In this document: positions 46,483 through 54,718 of the stretch, in pieces | Numbering within the stretch: the first letter of the stretch is position 1 | How the letters are laid out: every line of letters begins with the position of its first letter | Origin: Verrucomicrobiaceae bacterium E54 | GTDB taxonomy: Bacteria > Verrucomicrobiota > Verrucomicrobiia > Verrucomicrobiales > Akkermansiaceae | Length of the DNA: 64,000 bases | Reading direction: 5' to 3' | Assembly: GCA_022548915.1 (NCBI GenBank) | Contig: JAKZES010000024.1 | Span: 1 to 64,000, forward strand | Made by a program: the position numbers and the translations under genes | Notes under the pieces: generated by a model | The model's database searches: none | What the model saw: the letters and a program-made list of their open reading frames with translations, nothing else | What the model was told of the DNA's origin: nothing

Positions 46483-47412
46483 TCACATCCCCGGCAACTC
46501 GATCATCCGCGTGTAGTGGTACGCGTTGCGGGCGTAGTCCTTCTGATCGAGACCATCGCGTGCGTTCATCCGGGCGATGCCACCGTCGGAAAGGACCGAC
46601 ATGCTGATCTCGACCGCCCGGAGCCGTCCGGCTTGGATTTCCTGCGGGGTGAAGCCTTCCGCATCAAGCGTGGTTTGAATCCCCCGCCCCGTGACCCGGA
46701 AATCACCGTTACCCGCGGCACTGCCAAGGACGATGCGTGCCGTTCTCAACTCGTTCGAGCCGTCGTCGGCCGTCCTCGTCACCTCGACATGGAACGCCAT
46801 CGAAAACTGGTGGACGTTCTCGCAGATGAAGTTCTCCTGGTCATCGATGTTGCCCTCGTATTTGTCGAAGGCGGCGTCGAGATCGGGCTGCCCGAGCAGA
46901 TCGACAAAGGCCTCGTCCGGGTTCACGAGCAGACGGTAGAGGACGAAGGTCGAAGTCCGGTCGTCGGCCCCGCCCTCGATCGGGTCCTGATAGCGAAGCC
47001 GATAGGAAGCACAGGAAACGTCGCCCGCATTCTCCGGAAATTCCTCGCCGACCTGGCCGAGATAGCGGTCGGTGGCGGCGGTCAGGAAGGTCAGGCCGAT
47101 GGCCTCGGACGAGTTCCCGCCCCCACTGGAAACCGGCGGCAGGTTGCCCCCTGTTTCGAGCTTCGCGTGCAGCCATTCGAAATCATTGCCGCGGCGCACG
47201 ACCAGCGACTCCAGATCGCGGGCCATCGTGTCGAGCATCACCTTGGCCTGGCGGGATGCCCGGATCTCGTCGCGGCTGCGCGTCCAGGTATCGGTGGCGA
47301 TGCCGGTGATGCTCACCAGCACGGTGATGATGATGGCGGTGATTCCCATCGCCACCATGAGTTCGATCAGCGTGAAGCCTGTGGCGCGTTGGCTGTGGTT
47401 TGAATTCCTCAT
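46483..47412 (-). CDS. prepilin-like protein, Verru_Chthon cassette protein C-like
   Basis: 309-residue pseudopilin with the type IV prepilin cleavage site G^FTLIELMVAMGITAIIITV at about 12-31, then a long hydrophobic helix and a large globular domain. Length and order fit the family described in Verrucomicrobia as cassette protein C, part of a group of type II secretion/pilus-like proteins. It is last in a three-gene minus-strand set (D-like, B-like, C-like). No gene for the large cassette protein A is in the window on either side. Confidence 0.75.
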   Translation of the reverse strand: MRNSNHSQRATGFTLIELMVAMGITAIIITVLVSITGIATDTWTRSRDEIRASRQAKVMLDTMARDLESLVVRRGNDFEWLHAKLETGGNLPPVSSGGGNSSEAIGLTFLTAATDRYLGQVGEEFPENAGDVSCASYRLRYQDPIEGGADDRTSTFVLYRLLVNPDEAFVDLLGQPDLDAAFDKYEGNIDDQENFICENVHQFSMAFHVEVTRTADDGSNELRTARIVLGSAAGNGDFRVTGRGIQTTLDAEGFTPQEIQAGRLRAVEISMSVLSDGGIARMNARDGLDQKDYARNAYHYTRMIELPGM

Positions 47413-47427
47413 GGGTTGAACGGGGTT

Positions 47428-48144
47428 TTATCGGCGGACCGCAAGGTTGCGGGAGAAAATCGGGGAGGCGCTGCCGGCCTTCCATTCATCGAGCTTCTCC
47501 TTCAGCTTGTCACCTTGAATGTATCCAACGCTGGAGTTGGGCACACGATAGAACGAGGCGGAAAAGGCGATGTAGGCCTCGGGGTAGGTCGCGGCACTGT
47601 CGTGCGTGCCATCGGCATTGCCGGGCTCGCGGAGCTGGCCGCTGCCCGGCAGGTCACGGGCGACCAGTTCTCCGCCGTCGAATACCAACTGGTCGATCAA
47701 CACGGCGAAAATCCTTCCCTCCAAGGCTTTCAGCTCATCGGCGGCGGCCGCGATGTTGCTCGCCCTCCGGACCACCGGCACGACGATGAAATCCTCGCCC
47801 GCCACGCCATCGATGGCGACGACCGGCTGCTCGGGATTCGAGGGATCCGCCCGGAACTGATAGATCAGCAGCGGGTCTTCGTCCGCATCGGCGATCCATT
47901 CGAAGGCCTTGTCGAAGCCGGTCGCGTAGTCGCCGTCGGCATCGCCCACCGTGACCAACTCGCGCTCGAGCGCGAAGGCCAGGCGATCCGCATCCTCGGC
48001 ACTGATCGCCTTGCGAATGCCCTGCGCAGCGGGTGTGAAGACCGCGAGGAAGGCCGTGAGAAGAACCGCGAGAACGCCGATGGCGATCACGGTTTCCATC
48101 AGGGTGAAACCGCCGCGGGAGTGGGAATGAGTGGTCCGCTTCAT
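47428..48144 (-). CDS. prepilin-like protein, Verru_Chthon cassette protein B-like
   Basis: 238 residues with prepilin site G^FTLMETVIAIGVLAVLLTA. The Glu at +5 is present (FTLME), as needed for assembly. The globular part ends with YIAFSASFYRVPN, which resembles cassette protein B. It lies 15 bases before the C-like gene and 7 bases after the D-like gene, so the three are one operon. Probably assembled in a pseudopilus-like structure in the envelope. Confidence 0.72.
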   Translation of the reverse strand: MKRTTHSHSRGGFTLMETVIAIGVLAVLLTAFLAVFTPAAQGIRKAISAEDADRLAFALERELVTVGDADGDYATGFDKAFEWIADADEDPLLIYQFRADPSNPEQPVVAIDGVAGEDFIVVPVVRRASNIAAAADELKALEGRIFAVLIDQLVFDGGELVARDLPGSGQLREPGNADGTHDSAATYPEAYIAFSASFYRVPNSSVGYIQGDKLKEKLDEWKAGSASPIFSRNLAVRR

Positions 48145-48151
48145 GGATGGA

Positions 48152-48850
48152 TCAGAAGAATTTGGGATTGGTTTCTCCGCCGAGGATCTGCTTGGGATCC
48201 CGGAAAACCGAGGTCGAGCCGTTGCGCCAGATCACGAAGCCGCCGAAGTCACGCTTCGCATCGCCCGTGGTCCGGGGATCCTCGTCCCCCGGCTGCCGGA
48301 CTCCCGCCCCGACGACGAAGCTGGGCCCGACGTAACCGTCGTCGGTCAGTCCGGTGGTGCAGATCCCCTCGCTGTTGAACTCGTAGAAGTAATAGGTGCC
48401 CTGATAGGCCGCGGAGATGCGCTGCCCGGTCAGGTCGAAGGTTTCGATTTCACCGGACCCGCTCTCGTGATCCTTGCGACTGAACTCCTTGCTGAAAAAC
48501 ACCCGGTCGGGCAGCGTGTAGCCGCGACCGACCACCTCCCACTGCTTGGGTTCGGTCGAGTTCCCCTCGTCGTCGAGGATCTCGCCGACAATCACGAGCC
48601 GGCGGAGGTAGTTCGGAGACGATGGGTCGTCCGCATCGATCAAAAGTCGCGAACTCGCACCCTTGCCGATCGCGATCGAGCGCGCTTCATCGAAAAGGGC
48701 CTCGGTCGTGGCGGTGGCCGTGGTGACCCCCTTGCCGCCGGCCCCGTTCAAGGCAACCGTTCCAATGGTGAGCAAAACGCTGATGATCAGGATGACCACC
48801 AGCAGTTCGACCAGCGTGAAGCCGGAAAGAGAGTGTCGACGAAGTTTCAT
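48152..48850 (-). CDS. prepilin-like protein, Verru_Chthon cassette protein D-like
   Basis: 232 residues from ATG 48850 (the frame continues 20 codons upstream without similarity). Prepilin site G^FTLVELLVVILIISVLLTIG, followed by ATTEALFDEARSIAIGKGA, typical of GspH/FimT-like minor pseudopilins. The C-terminal RDFGGFVIWRNGSTSVFRDP resembles cassette protein D. First gene of the three-gene unit. Confidence 0.75.
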   Translation of the reverse strand: MKLRRHSLSGFTLVELLVVILIISVLLTIGTVALNGAGGKGVTTATATTEALFDEARSIAIGKGASSRLLIDADDPSSPNYLRRLVIVGEILDDEGNSTEPKQWEVVGRGYTLPDRVFFSKEFSRKDHESGSGEIETFDLTGQRISAAYQGTYYFYEFNSEGICTTGLTDDGYVGPSFVVGAGVRQPGDEDPRTTGDAKRDFGGFVIWRNGSTSVFRDPKQILGGETNPKFF

Positions 48851-48931
48851 TGGCACGGGGTTTGGAGAAAGAAAGCTCATGGCCGGGTCCGGGGCAAGGA
48901 GGAATGTCAATACATGGCGGATACGCGGGGA

Positions 48932-49933
48932 CTAGGCATCAAATCGACCGTGGTTGGGACCATTCATCCACTTCCAGGCGGTCCGCACCATGTCGCGGAC
49001 GTCTTTGCGCCGGGCCTCCCAGCCTAGCACTTCCTTGGCCAACCACGGATCGGCGAGCAGGGCCGGCGGATCGCCCGCGCGACGCTCCCCGTACTTCACC
49101 GGCACCTTCCTTCCCGTGACCTCCTCGGCGGCCTGAATGATTTCCTTCACCGAGACGCCGACGCCGGTGCCGAGGTTGCAGCGGACGGAATCGCCGCCCT
49201 TCATCAGGTGCTCCAGTGCTCTGAAATGGGCATCGGCCAGGTCGTCGACGTGAATGTAGTCGCGGATGCAGGTCCCGTCGGGGGTCGGATAGTCGGTGCC
49301 GAAGACATCCACGTGCGGGATTTCCCCGGTCAGTGCCATCAGCACCCGGGGGATGAGGTGGGTCTCCGGATCGTGGTCCTCGCCGATCTTCCCGTCTTCG
49401 GAGGAACCGCTGGCGTTGAAGTAGCGCAGGCAGGCACTCTTCAGGCCCCAGGCGTGCTCACAGTCGCGCAGGATCCACTCGACCATCAGCTTGCTGCGCC
49501 CGTAGGGATTGATCGGATCCTGGGGGTTGGTTTCCCGGATCGGCACCGATTCGGGGACGCCGTAGGTCGCGCAGGTGGAGGAAAAGACGAAGCTCCGGCA
49601 GCCGTGGGCCTGCATCACCTCGAGCAGGGTCAGCGGTTCCGCCGTGTTGTTGCGGTAGTACTTGAGCGGATCGGTGACCGACTCGCCGACGTAGGCGTAG
49701 GCGGCAAAATGTACCACTGCCGAGAACCCGTGCTCGGAGAAAAGCTTCTCGAGCAGCTTCTTGTCGCCGACGTCGCCACGGACCAACTCGACACCTTCAT
49801 CCACGATCGCGCCCTCGTGTCCGAACACCAGATTGTCGAGAACAACGATCCGGAAGCCCTGGCTGGCGAGGAGGCGGACGGTGTGCGAGCCGATGTAGCC
49901 GGCACCACCGGTAACGAGGATGGAATCTTGCAT
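48932..49933 (-). CDS. galE: UDP-glucose 4-epimerase
   Basis: 333-residue extended short-chain dehydrogenase interconverting UDP-glucose and UDP-galactose. NAD-binding LVTGGAGYIGSHT is at the N-terminus, the catalytic Ser/Thr is in FSSTCATYG, the Tyr-x-x-x-Lys pair is in NPYGRSKLM, and RYFNASG is typical of GalE. ATG 49933 is chosen, since homology starts there. An inverted repeat TGACGGG/CCCGTCA (49933-49951) overlaps the start region and could fold in the leader. Confidence 0.95.
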   Translation of the reverse strand: MQDSILVTGGAGYIGSHTVRLLASQGFRIVVLDNLVFGHEGAIVDEGVELVRGDVGDKKLLEKLFSEHGFSAVVHFAAYAYVGESVTDPLKYYRNNTAEPLTLLEVMQAHGCRSFVFSSTCATYGVPESVPIRETNPQDPINPYGRSKLMVEWILRDCEHAWGLKSACLRYFNASGSSEDGKIGEDHDPETHLIPRVLMALTGEIPHVDVFGTDYPTPDGTCIRDYIHVDDLADAHFRALEHLMKGGDSVRCNLGTGVGVSVKEIIQAAEEVTGRKVPVKYGERRAGDPPALLADPWLAKEVLGWEARRKDVRDMVRTAWKWMNGPNHGRFDA

Positions 49934-50049
49934 GACGGGGAGCACCCGTCAGCAAACGGAGGGTCCGGAGGCATGTCAATCCCCGCCCCAGACACCGTCG
50001 TTGCCGATTCGGTGAATAAAGCCGCCCGCCCACCCGTTTCATCCACACC

Positions 50050-50955
50050 ATGAGAAATGCTTTCAGAATCCTGCTGGCCGTCGGCTGCCTCGGATTGGCG
50101 ACTTCCTGCTACTACGGTGCCTACGATTATGGCTATTCCAGCTCCTACGGTTTCAGCAACGGCGGGAGCACCTCGTTCATCTACACCAACAGCGACCGCT
50201 GGCTCTACGACTCGACGATCCGCTGCTACTACGACCGGACCCGCCACTGCTACTACGATCCCTGGGTCGGCGGCTACTATCCCCGTGGCTACTGCCCTCC
50301 CGTGGTGGTCGGCGTGCCCCACCCCTACGGCTGGAACGGCCGCGGAAAATGCCCGCCGCCCCGCAACGTGCATTCGGGCTACATCAACCGTCACAGCGAC
50401 CGCTTGGGTCACCTGCGCTCCAGCAACTATGATTGGGCACGCAACGTCCGCCACGGCGGCGGTGCCCACAACCAGAACTGGCGCAACAACCGGATCCGGG
50501 CCGCGGAAAACTACCACTCGCGCGGTGGCCAGCGTGGGCAGATCGTCCAGAACCAGCAACCCCGCCGTGGCCACCAGGGTCAAGTCGTCCAGAACCGCCC
50601 GATTCCGCGCACGCCCGGTGTGCAGAACCGGGGATGGAACGACGGGAACCAATTCCAGAACTGGAACCAACGCGGTGGCCGCCAACCGGAAATCCGCCCG
50701 GGCCGCCAACCCGTCCCGCCGAATTCCTTCGGACAAGGCCGCGGAGGGAACTCCTGGCAGAACCAGAACGCCCGTCCGCGCCCGGGCTTCAATCAGCCGG
50801 TGAACGTCGGCCGGACCCCGGCGACCCGCAATCAGCCGCCCCGGACGAATGCCGCCCGGCAGCCGAGTTCGAACTCGGACCGCGGCATCACCCGACAGCA
50901 ACAAGCCTCCCAGTTTCTCCGTCAGCAGATGCAGCAGCTGAGCCGCCGCCGCTGA
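50050..50955 (+). CDS. Asn/Gln/Arg/Gly-rich lipoprotein
   Basis: 301 residues. The signal peptide ends at lipobox ATSC (Cys20). The first third of the mature protein is rich in Tyr and Gly with paired Cys (RCYYDRTRHCYYDPW). The rest is a low-complexity Asn/Gln/Arg/Pro/Gly region with repeated RGGQRGQIVQN, RRGHQGQVVQN and NRG units. No enzymatic motif was seen. Such composition suggests a surface, adhesive or polymer-binding role. It diverges from galE and abuts the convergent rhomboid gene with no gap. Confidence 0.7.
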   Translation: MRNAFRILLAVGCLGLATSCYYGAYDYGYSSSYGFSNGGSTSFIYTNSDRWLYDSTIRCYYDRTRHCYYDPWVGGYYPRGYCPPVVVGVPHPYGWNGRGKCPPPRNVHSGYINRHSDRLGHLRSSNYDWARNVRHGGGAHNQNWRNNRIRAAENYHSRGGQRGQIVQNQQPRRGHQGQVVQNRPIPRTPGVQNRGWNDGNQFQNWNQRGGRQPEIRPGRQPVPPNSFGQGRGGNSWQNQNARPRPGFNQPVNVGRTPATRNQPPRTNAARQPSSNSDRGITRQQQASQFLRQQMQQLSRRR

Positions 50956-51699
50956 TCAAGCCTTCTCACGCCGCCGCCGGTCGCGCTGGAGTTTCTCCAG
51001 CGTCACCGGCGGTCGGAGCGTCCAACGGGCAGCCATCCACCCGATCAACCCACCGCCAAAGTGGCAGGCGTGCGAGACCTCGAAGAGTGAATCGCCCAGT
51101 GCCGACGCCAGCGCACGCCCCCAGTCGGACAGCACCGGCAGCCCGAGTGCCGGGTTGACCAGCATCAGCCCCCCCGACGCGAGCAGCATTCCGATCCCCA
51201 GGCTTTTCCCCGACACCGGCACCGGCCACATCCTCGACCCCGGCGACACACCGGTCAGCCACAGCACCGCGGCGAAAACGCAGCCGGAGGCCCCGACCAG
51301 CGGACGGTCACCGCCGCCATCGGCAAGCAGGTGCAGGCCTCCCCCTGCCAGCAAACCGCCGAGCATGAGCCACCCCCACAGCCTCAAGCCCCCGATCCGC
51401 TCGAGCCTCGGACCCAGCGCCAGGAGGGCCGCGGAGTTCAGCGCCAGATGCAGCCAGTTGGCGTGGATCAGCCCGTAGGTGGCAAGCTCCCAGACCTTGC
51501 CATGAGCCAGCCCGTTCCGGCTGAGGCCCAGGTCCAGGTAGAGCTGGGGCACCCGGTCGACTCCACCAAGGGCCGCGAGCACGATCTGGATCGCCACCAG
51601 AACGCCCACCAGCGACAAGGTCGCGCGGGCCGCGGCCAGATCATCGCCGACGTCCCTCCAATTCGGCCCGTGTCCACGCATTCCCCGGGGAAGTTGCAT
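50956..51699 (-). CDS. rhomboid-family intramembrane serine protease
   Basis: 247 residues with about six membrane helices. Active Ser138 is in VGASGCVF, the His is in VSHACHFGGGLIGW (His213), and the oxyanion Asn is in WLHLALNS. These are the rhomboid signatures. It cleaves membrane-embedded helices. It ends with a basic tail KLQRDRRRREKA. The gene is downstream of nuoC on the same strand with 28 bases between. Confidence 0.9.
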   Translation of the reverse strand: MQLPRGMRGHGPNWRDVGDDLAAARATLSLVGVLVAIQIVLAALGGVDRVPQLYLDLGLSRNGLAHGKVWELATYGLIHANWLHLALNSAALLALGPRLERIGGLRLWGWLMLGGLLAGGGLHLLADGGGDRPLVGASGCVFAAVLWLTGVSPGSRMWPVPVSGKSLGIGMLLASGGLMLVNPALGLPVLSDWGRALASALGDSLFEVSHACHFGGGLIGWMAARWTLRPPVTLEKLQRDRRRREKA

Positions 51700-51727
51700 G
51701 GCCGCGCGGTCTTGGAAAATTCGGAAA

Positions 51728-52300
51728 TCAGTCGATTTCGCGCGAGCGCGGCTCCCGGGTCACGGGATTCCCGGCACCCGGGCTGGTCACGAAGGGACCG
51801 CCTTCCAGCGGAGCCACCCCGGTAAAGGCCACATCCGGCATCTCGCTTGGACGGCCGGCCAGCGGAAAGTCCTTCCTCAGCGGATGGAAGGGATAGCCCT
51901 CCCACATGAGGATGCGGCGCAGGTCAGGATGATCCTCGAAGCCGATGCCCATCATGTCGTAAACCTCCCGCTCATGCCAATCGGCACCCGCCCAGATCGA
52001 CACCACGCTCGGCACCTTTTCGTCCTCGCCGACCTTGGCCCGGATCCGGAGATGCTTGGAATCGTCGACGGTCGCCAGTTCGTAGACCATCTCGAACCGC
52101 GGATCCTTCCCGAAATGGTCGAGGCTGGAGATATCGAGGAGGAAATCGTAGCCCAGCTCGTCCCGGGCATGCTGGAGCACGTCCTTGAGCGCCGACAGCG
52201 AGACTTCGCAGGTGTGCTCCCCGCGGAAGGCCACGGTGTCGACCACCGCGTCGCCGAACTTCGCCTTGATGGCCTCGGAATCCTGGGCTGCAGCAGACAT
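51728..52300 (-). CDS. nuoC: NADH-quinone oxidoreductase subunit C
   Basis: 190-residue hydrophilic subunit of respiratory complex I. The 30-kDa subunit signature is seen in WHEREVYDMMGIGFEDHPDLRRILM with PLRKDFP following. It begins five bases after the nuoB stop. No nuoD follows; the next gene is the rhomboid protease. Confidence 0.95.
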   Translation of the reverse strand: MSAAAQDSEAIKAKFGDAVVDTVAFRGEHTCEVSLSALKDVLQHARDELGYDFLLDISSLDHFGKDPRFEMVYELATVDDSKHLRIRAKVGEDEKVPSVVSIWAGADWHEREVYDMMGIGFEDHPDLRRILMWEGYPFHPLRKDFPLAGRPSEMPDVAFTGVAPLEGGPFVTSPGAGNPVTREPRSREID

Positions 52301-52305
52301 GACGG

Positions 52306-52845
52306 TCAGGAGGAAAGCTCCTCGAAAAACTCCTTCTTCTGGTTCTCGATCGCCGGATCACCCTCGATCTGCGACTGCAGCTTGAGCAGGCCCTGGATCA
52401 GGGCCTCGGGCCGGGGCGGACAGCCGGAAATGTAGACATCCACCGGGATCAGGTTGTCGATGCCCTGCAGCACCGCGTAGCTGCGATACATGCCGCCGCT
52501 CGAGGCACAAGCCCCCATGGCGATGCACCACTTCGGCTCCGGCATCTGGTCCCAGATCCGCTTCACGGCGAGCGCCATCTTGTAGGTCACGGTGCCGGAG
52601 ACGATCATCACGTCCGCCTGGCGCGGGGAAAAACGCATGACCTCCATGCCGAAGCGCGAAATGTCGAAACGCGCGGCCCCGGTGGCCATCAACTCGATCG
52701 CGCAGCAGGCGAGGCCCATCGGCATCGGCCACAACGAGTTCTTCCGCATCCAGTTGATGGCGGCATCGACGCGGGTAAAGATCACGTTGCCCTCGACCCG
52801 GGAATCGAAGGCGGCGTGGGCGACGGTTTTCGAATCGGACACCAT
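52306..52845 (-). CDS. nuoB: NADH-quinone oxidoreductase subunit B
   Basis: 179-residue subunit carrying cluster N2 of complex I. The four expected cysteines are present: Cys47-Cys48 in LACCAIELM, Cys113 in GACASSGG, Cys142 in [12 protein letters not shown] 52845 is preferred; a GTG start at 52908 would lie inside an 18-base palindrome. It forms a two-gene unit with nuoC. nuoA is not upstream: trpA diverges there. Confidence 0.96.
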   Translation of the reverse strand: MVSDSKTVAHAAFDSRVEGNVIFTRVDAAINWMRKNSLWPMPMGLACCAIELMATGAARFDISRFGMEVMRFSPRQADVMIVSGTVTYKMALAVKRIWDQMPEPKWCIAMGACASSGGMYRSYAVLQGIDNLIPVDVYISGCPPRPEALIQGLLKLQSQIEGDPAIENQKKEFFEELSS

Positions 52846-52892
52846 GGCAGCTCGGCGGACGTTGGCGCGCCCCCCGCCGACCCTCAAGCGGT

Positions 52893-52910
52893 TTGTGAAA
52901 GTTTTCACAA
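52893..52910. promoter_or_regulatory. 18-base perfect palindrome between nuoB and trpA
   Basis: TTGTGAAAGTTTTCACAA: arms TTGTGAAA and TTTCACAA around GT. It sits in the divergent gap 48 bases upstream of nuoB and 70 bases upstream of trpA, an operator-like position. The half-site TGTGA resembles CRP/FNR-type half-sites, but the spacing differs from the classical CRP site. Confidence 0.6.
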
Positions 52911-52979
52911 GCCCCGGGAAGCTCGCGTTTCCCCGCGGTTGCCAAGATGCCGATCAGGCCGTATCGACAGGCCCGTCTC

Positions 52980-53774
52980 ATGAATCGCATCGACTCCACA
53001 TTCCAGCAGCTGCGCGCCAAGGGCGAGAAGGCCTTCGTCGCCTACGTGGCCGCCGGCGACCCGTCGTTTGAGGCTTCGCTGGAGGTCATCAAGACCCTCG
53101 CCGACGCCGGATCCGATGTGATCGAGCTGGGCGTCCCCTTCTCCGACCCGCTGGCCGACGGCATCGTCAACCAGATGGCCGCCGAACGGGCGCTGAAGGC
53201 CGGCATGAGCACCCCCCGCGTGCTCGACCTGATCCGTGCCTTCCGCGAGACCCACGACACGCCCATCGTCCTCTTCACCTACCTCAACCCGGTCTTCACC
53301 TACGGCTACGAGCGCTTCCACACCGACGCCTCGGCCGCCGGTGCCGATGGGATCCTGCTGCTCGACCTGCCGCCCGACGAGGCGGCGCGAAATACCGAGC
53401 TGGCCCGTGGTGAGGGTCTGCGCCACATCCGCCTGATCTCGCCAAACACCCCGGACGACCGGGTCAAGTTGCTCGCCGACGGTTCGGAGGGTTTCATCTA
53501 CGCCCTCTCGCGGACCGGCGTCACCGGCGCCCACGGCGGCCCTTCCGACCAGATCGCCGGGCAGGTCGCCCGCATCACCGCCCACACCGACACGCCCGTC
53601 TGCGTCGGCTTCGGAATCAACACCCCCGAGCAGGCCGCCATGGTGGCCGAGGCCGGAGACGGGGTCATCGTGGGCTCGGCCATCGTCAAGCAGATCGAAC
53701 TCCACCCCGACCGCGCCGCCGAGGTGGTCCGCAGCCTCGTCACCCCCCTCATCGCCGCGACGAAGTCGGTCTGA
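52980..53774 (+). CDS. trpA: tryptophan synthase alpha subunit
   Basis: 264-residue TIM-barrel enzyme that cleaves indole-3-glycerol phosphate. The catalytic Glu is in DVIELGVPFSDPLADG and the Asp in LLLDLPPDE. Phosphate-binding GFGINTPEQ and GVIVGSAIV are near the end. ATG 52980 is chosen over an upstream frame start at 52947 because the family begins MNRID. No trpB is in the window. dapF follows after 40 bases. Confidence 0.96.
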   Translation: MNRIDSTFQQLRAKGEKAFVAYVAAGDPSFEASLEVIKTLADAGSDVIELGVPFSDPLADGIVNQMAAERALKAGMSTPRVLDLIRAFRETHDTPIVLFTYLNPVFTYGYERFHTDASAAGADGILLLDLPPDEAARNTELARGEGLRHIRLISPNTPDDRVKLLADGSEGFIYALSRTGVTGAHGGPSDQIAGQVARITAHTDTPVCVGFGINTPEQAAMVAEAGDGVIVGSAIVKQIELHPDRAAEVVRSLVTPLIAATKSV

Positions 53775-53776
53775 TC

Positions 53777-53810
53777 ACCTGGAACTTGGAACTTCTCACT
53801 TGGAACTTCG
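53777..53810. repeat. short TTGGAACTT-type repeats between trpA and dapF
   Basis: CTGGAACTT, TTGGAACTTCTCA and TTGGAACTTCG occur in tandem in the 40-base gap. This simple GGAACTT repeat type is often found in intergenic regions of this phylum; its function is unknown. Confidence 0.55.
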
Positions 53811-53814
53811 ACCC

Positions 53815-54630
53815 ATGCTCATCCACTTCTACAAGATGAACGGCGCCGGCAACGACTTCGTCGTTGTCGACAACCGCGACCTCTCGCTGGAACTGACCCG
53901 CGAACGGATCGCACTGCTCTGCGACCGCCACCGCGGTGTCGGCGCCGACGGCCTGCTCGCGGTCGAGCCCGCCGAAGACGGGGCCGACTTCAAGTTCCGC
54001 TACTACAATGCCGACGGCGGCGAGGCCGAGATGTGCGGCAACGGCGCGCGCTGCTTCGGCCGCTTCACCGCCGCGCTGATGGAGGAGGTCCCCGAGCGGG
54101 TCACCTTCGAGACCATCGCCGGCACCCTGGCCGCGGAAATGGTCGATGAGAACATCCGCATCGCGATGTCCGATCCGGTCGACTTGGAAATGGACAGCGG
54201 CGCCAAGGTCCCCGGCCTCGATGGCACCCTGCGCTACGTCAACACCGGCGTCCCGCATGTGGTCGCCTTCGTCGACGACCTTGAAAGCACCGACGTCGTC
54301 ACCCACGGCCGTGCCATCCGGCACCACGAGCGTTTCGCCCCGAACGGCACCAACGCCAACTTCGTCCAGGTGCTCAAGCCCGGCCACATCGCCATCCGCA
54401 CCTACGAACGCGGGGTCGAGGACGAGACCCTCGCCTGCGGCACCGGGATGGTGGCCAGCGCGCTCTTCCACCACCTCCGCAGCGGCGATCCCTCGCCAAT
54501 CAAGGTGGACGTAAAAGGCGGCGAGACCCTCGAGATCGGCTTCGAGCAGGCTGGCGAGCGGCAGTTCCGCAAGGTCACCCTCACCGGCCCGGCCGACTTC
54601 GTCTTCGAAGGCGACATCGAGATTCCGTGA
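53815..54630 (+). CDS. dapF: diaminopimelate epimerase
   Basis: 271-residue epimerase converting LL- to meso-diaminopimelate for lysine and peptidoglycan. Both catalytic cysteines are visible: AEMCGNGARC and LACGTGMVASA. The N-terminal KMNGAGNDFVVVDNR is typical. ATG 53815 matches the family start; an ATG five codons upstream lies in the repeat. A REP-like palindrome pair follows the stop codon. Confidence 0.96.
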   Translation: MLIHFYKMNGAGNDFVVVDNRDLSLELTRERIALLCDRHRGVGADGLLAVEPAEDGADFKFRYYNADGGEAEMCGNGARCFGRFTAALMEEVPERVTFETIAGTLAAEMVDENIRIAMSDPVDLEMDSGAKVPGLDGTLRYVNTGVPHVVAFVDDLESTDVVTHGRAIRHHERFAPNGTNANFVQVLKPGHIAIRTYERGVEDETLACGTGMVASALFHHLRSGDPSPIKVDVKGGETLEIGFEQAGERQFRKVTLTGPADFVFEGDIEIP

Positions 54631-54640
54631 GAGGGGTGAC

Positions 54641-54708
54641 CGGGCCTTCCAGGCCCGGAGTCAAAAGGGTTGATTCGGGGGGGCTACGGGCCTGGAAGGC
54701 CCGGCCAC
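54641..54708. repeat. REP-like palindrome pair, locus 2
   Basis: GGGCCTTCCAGGCCC (core within 54641-54658) and, in the other orientation, GGGCCTGGAAGGCCC followed by GGCCAC (54687-54708), separated by about 28 bases. The pair lies in the convergent gap between dapF and the ThuA gene. The same core is at 21-42 and 59176-59246. Confidence 0.8.
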
Positions 54709-54718
54709 TGCCCCCGCT

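Noticed and set aside
49630-50904. Minus-strand frame spanning the galE start and the Asn/Gln-rich lipoprotein gene
   Set aside because: Begins within low-complexity DNA and has a Val/Ala/Arg-rich product; galE and the lipoprotein explain the region.
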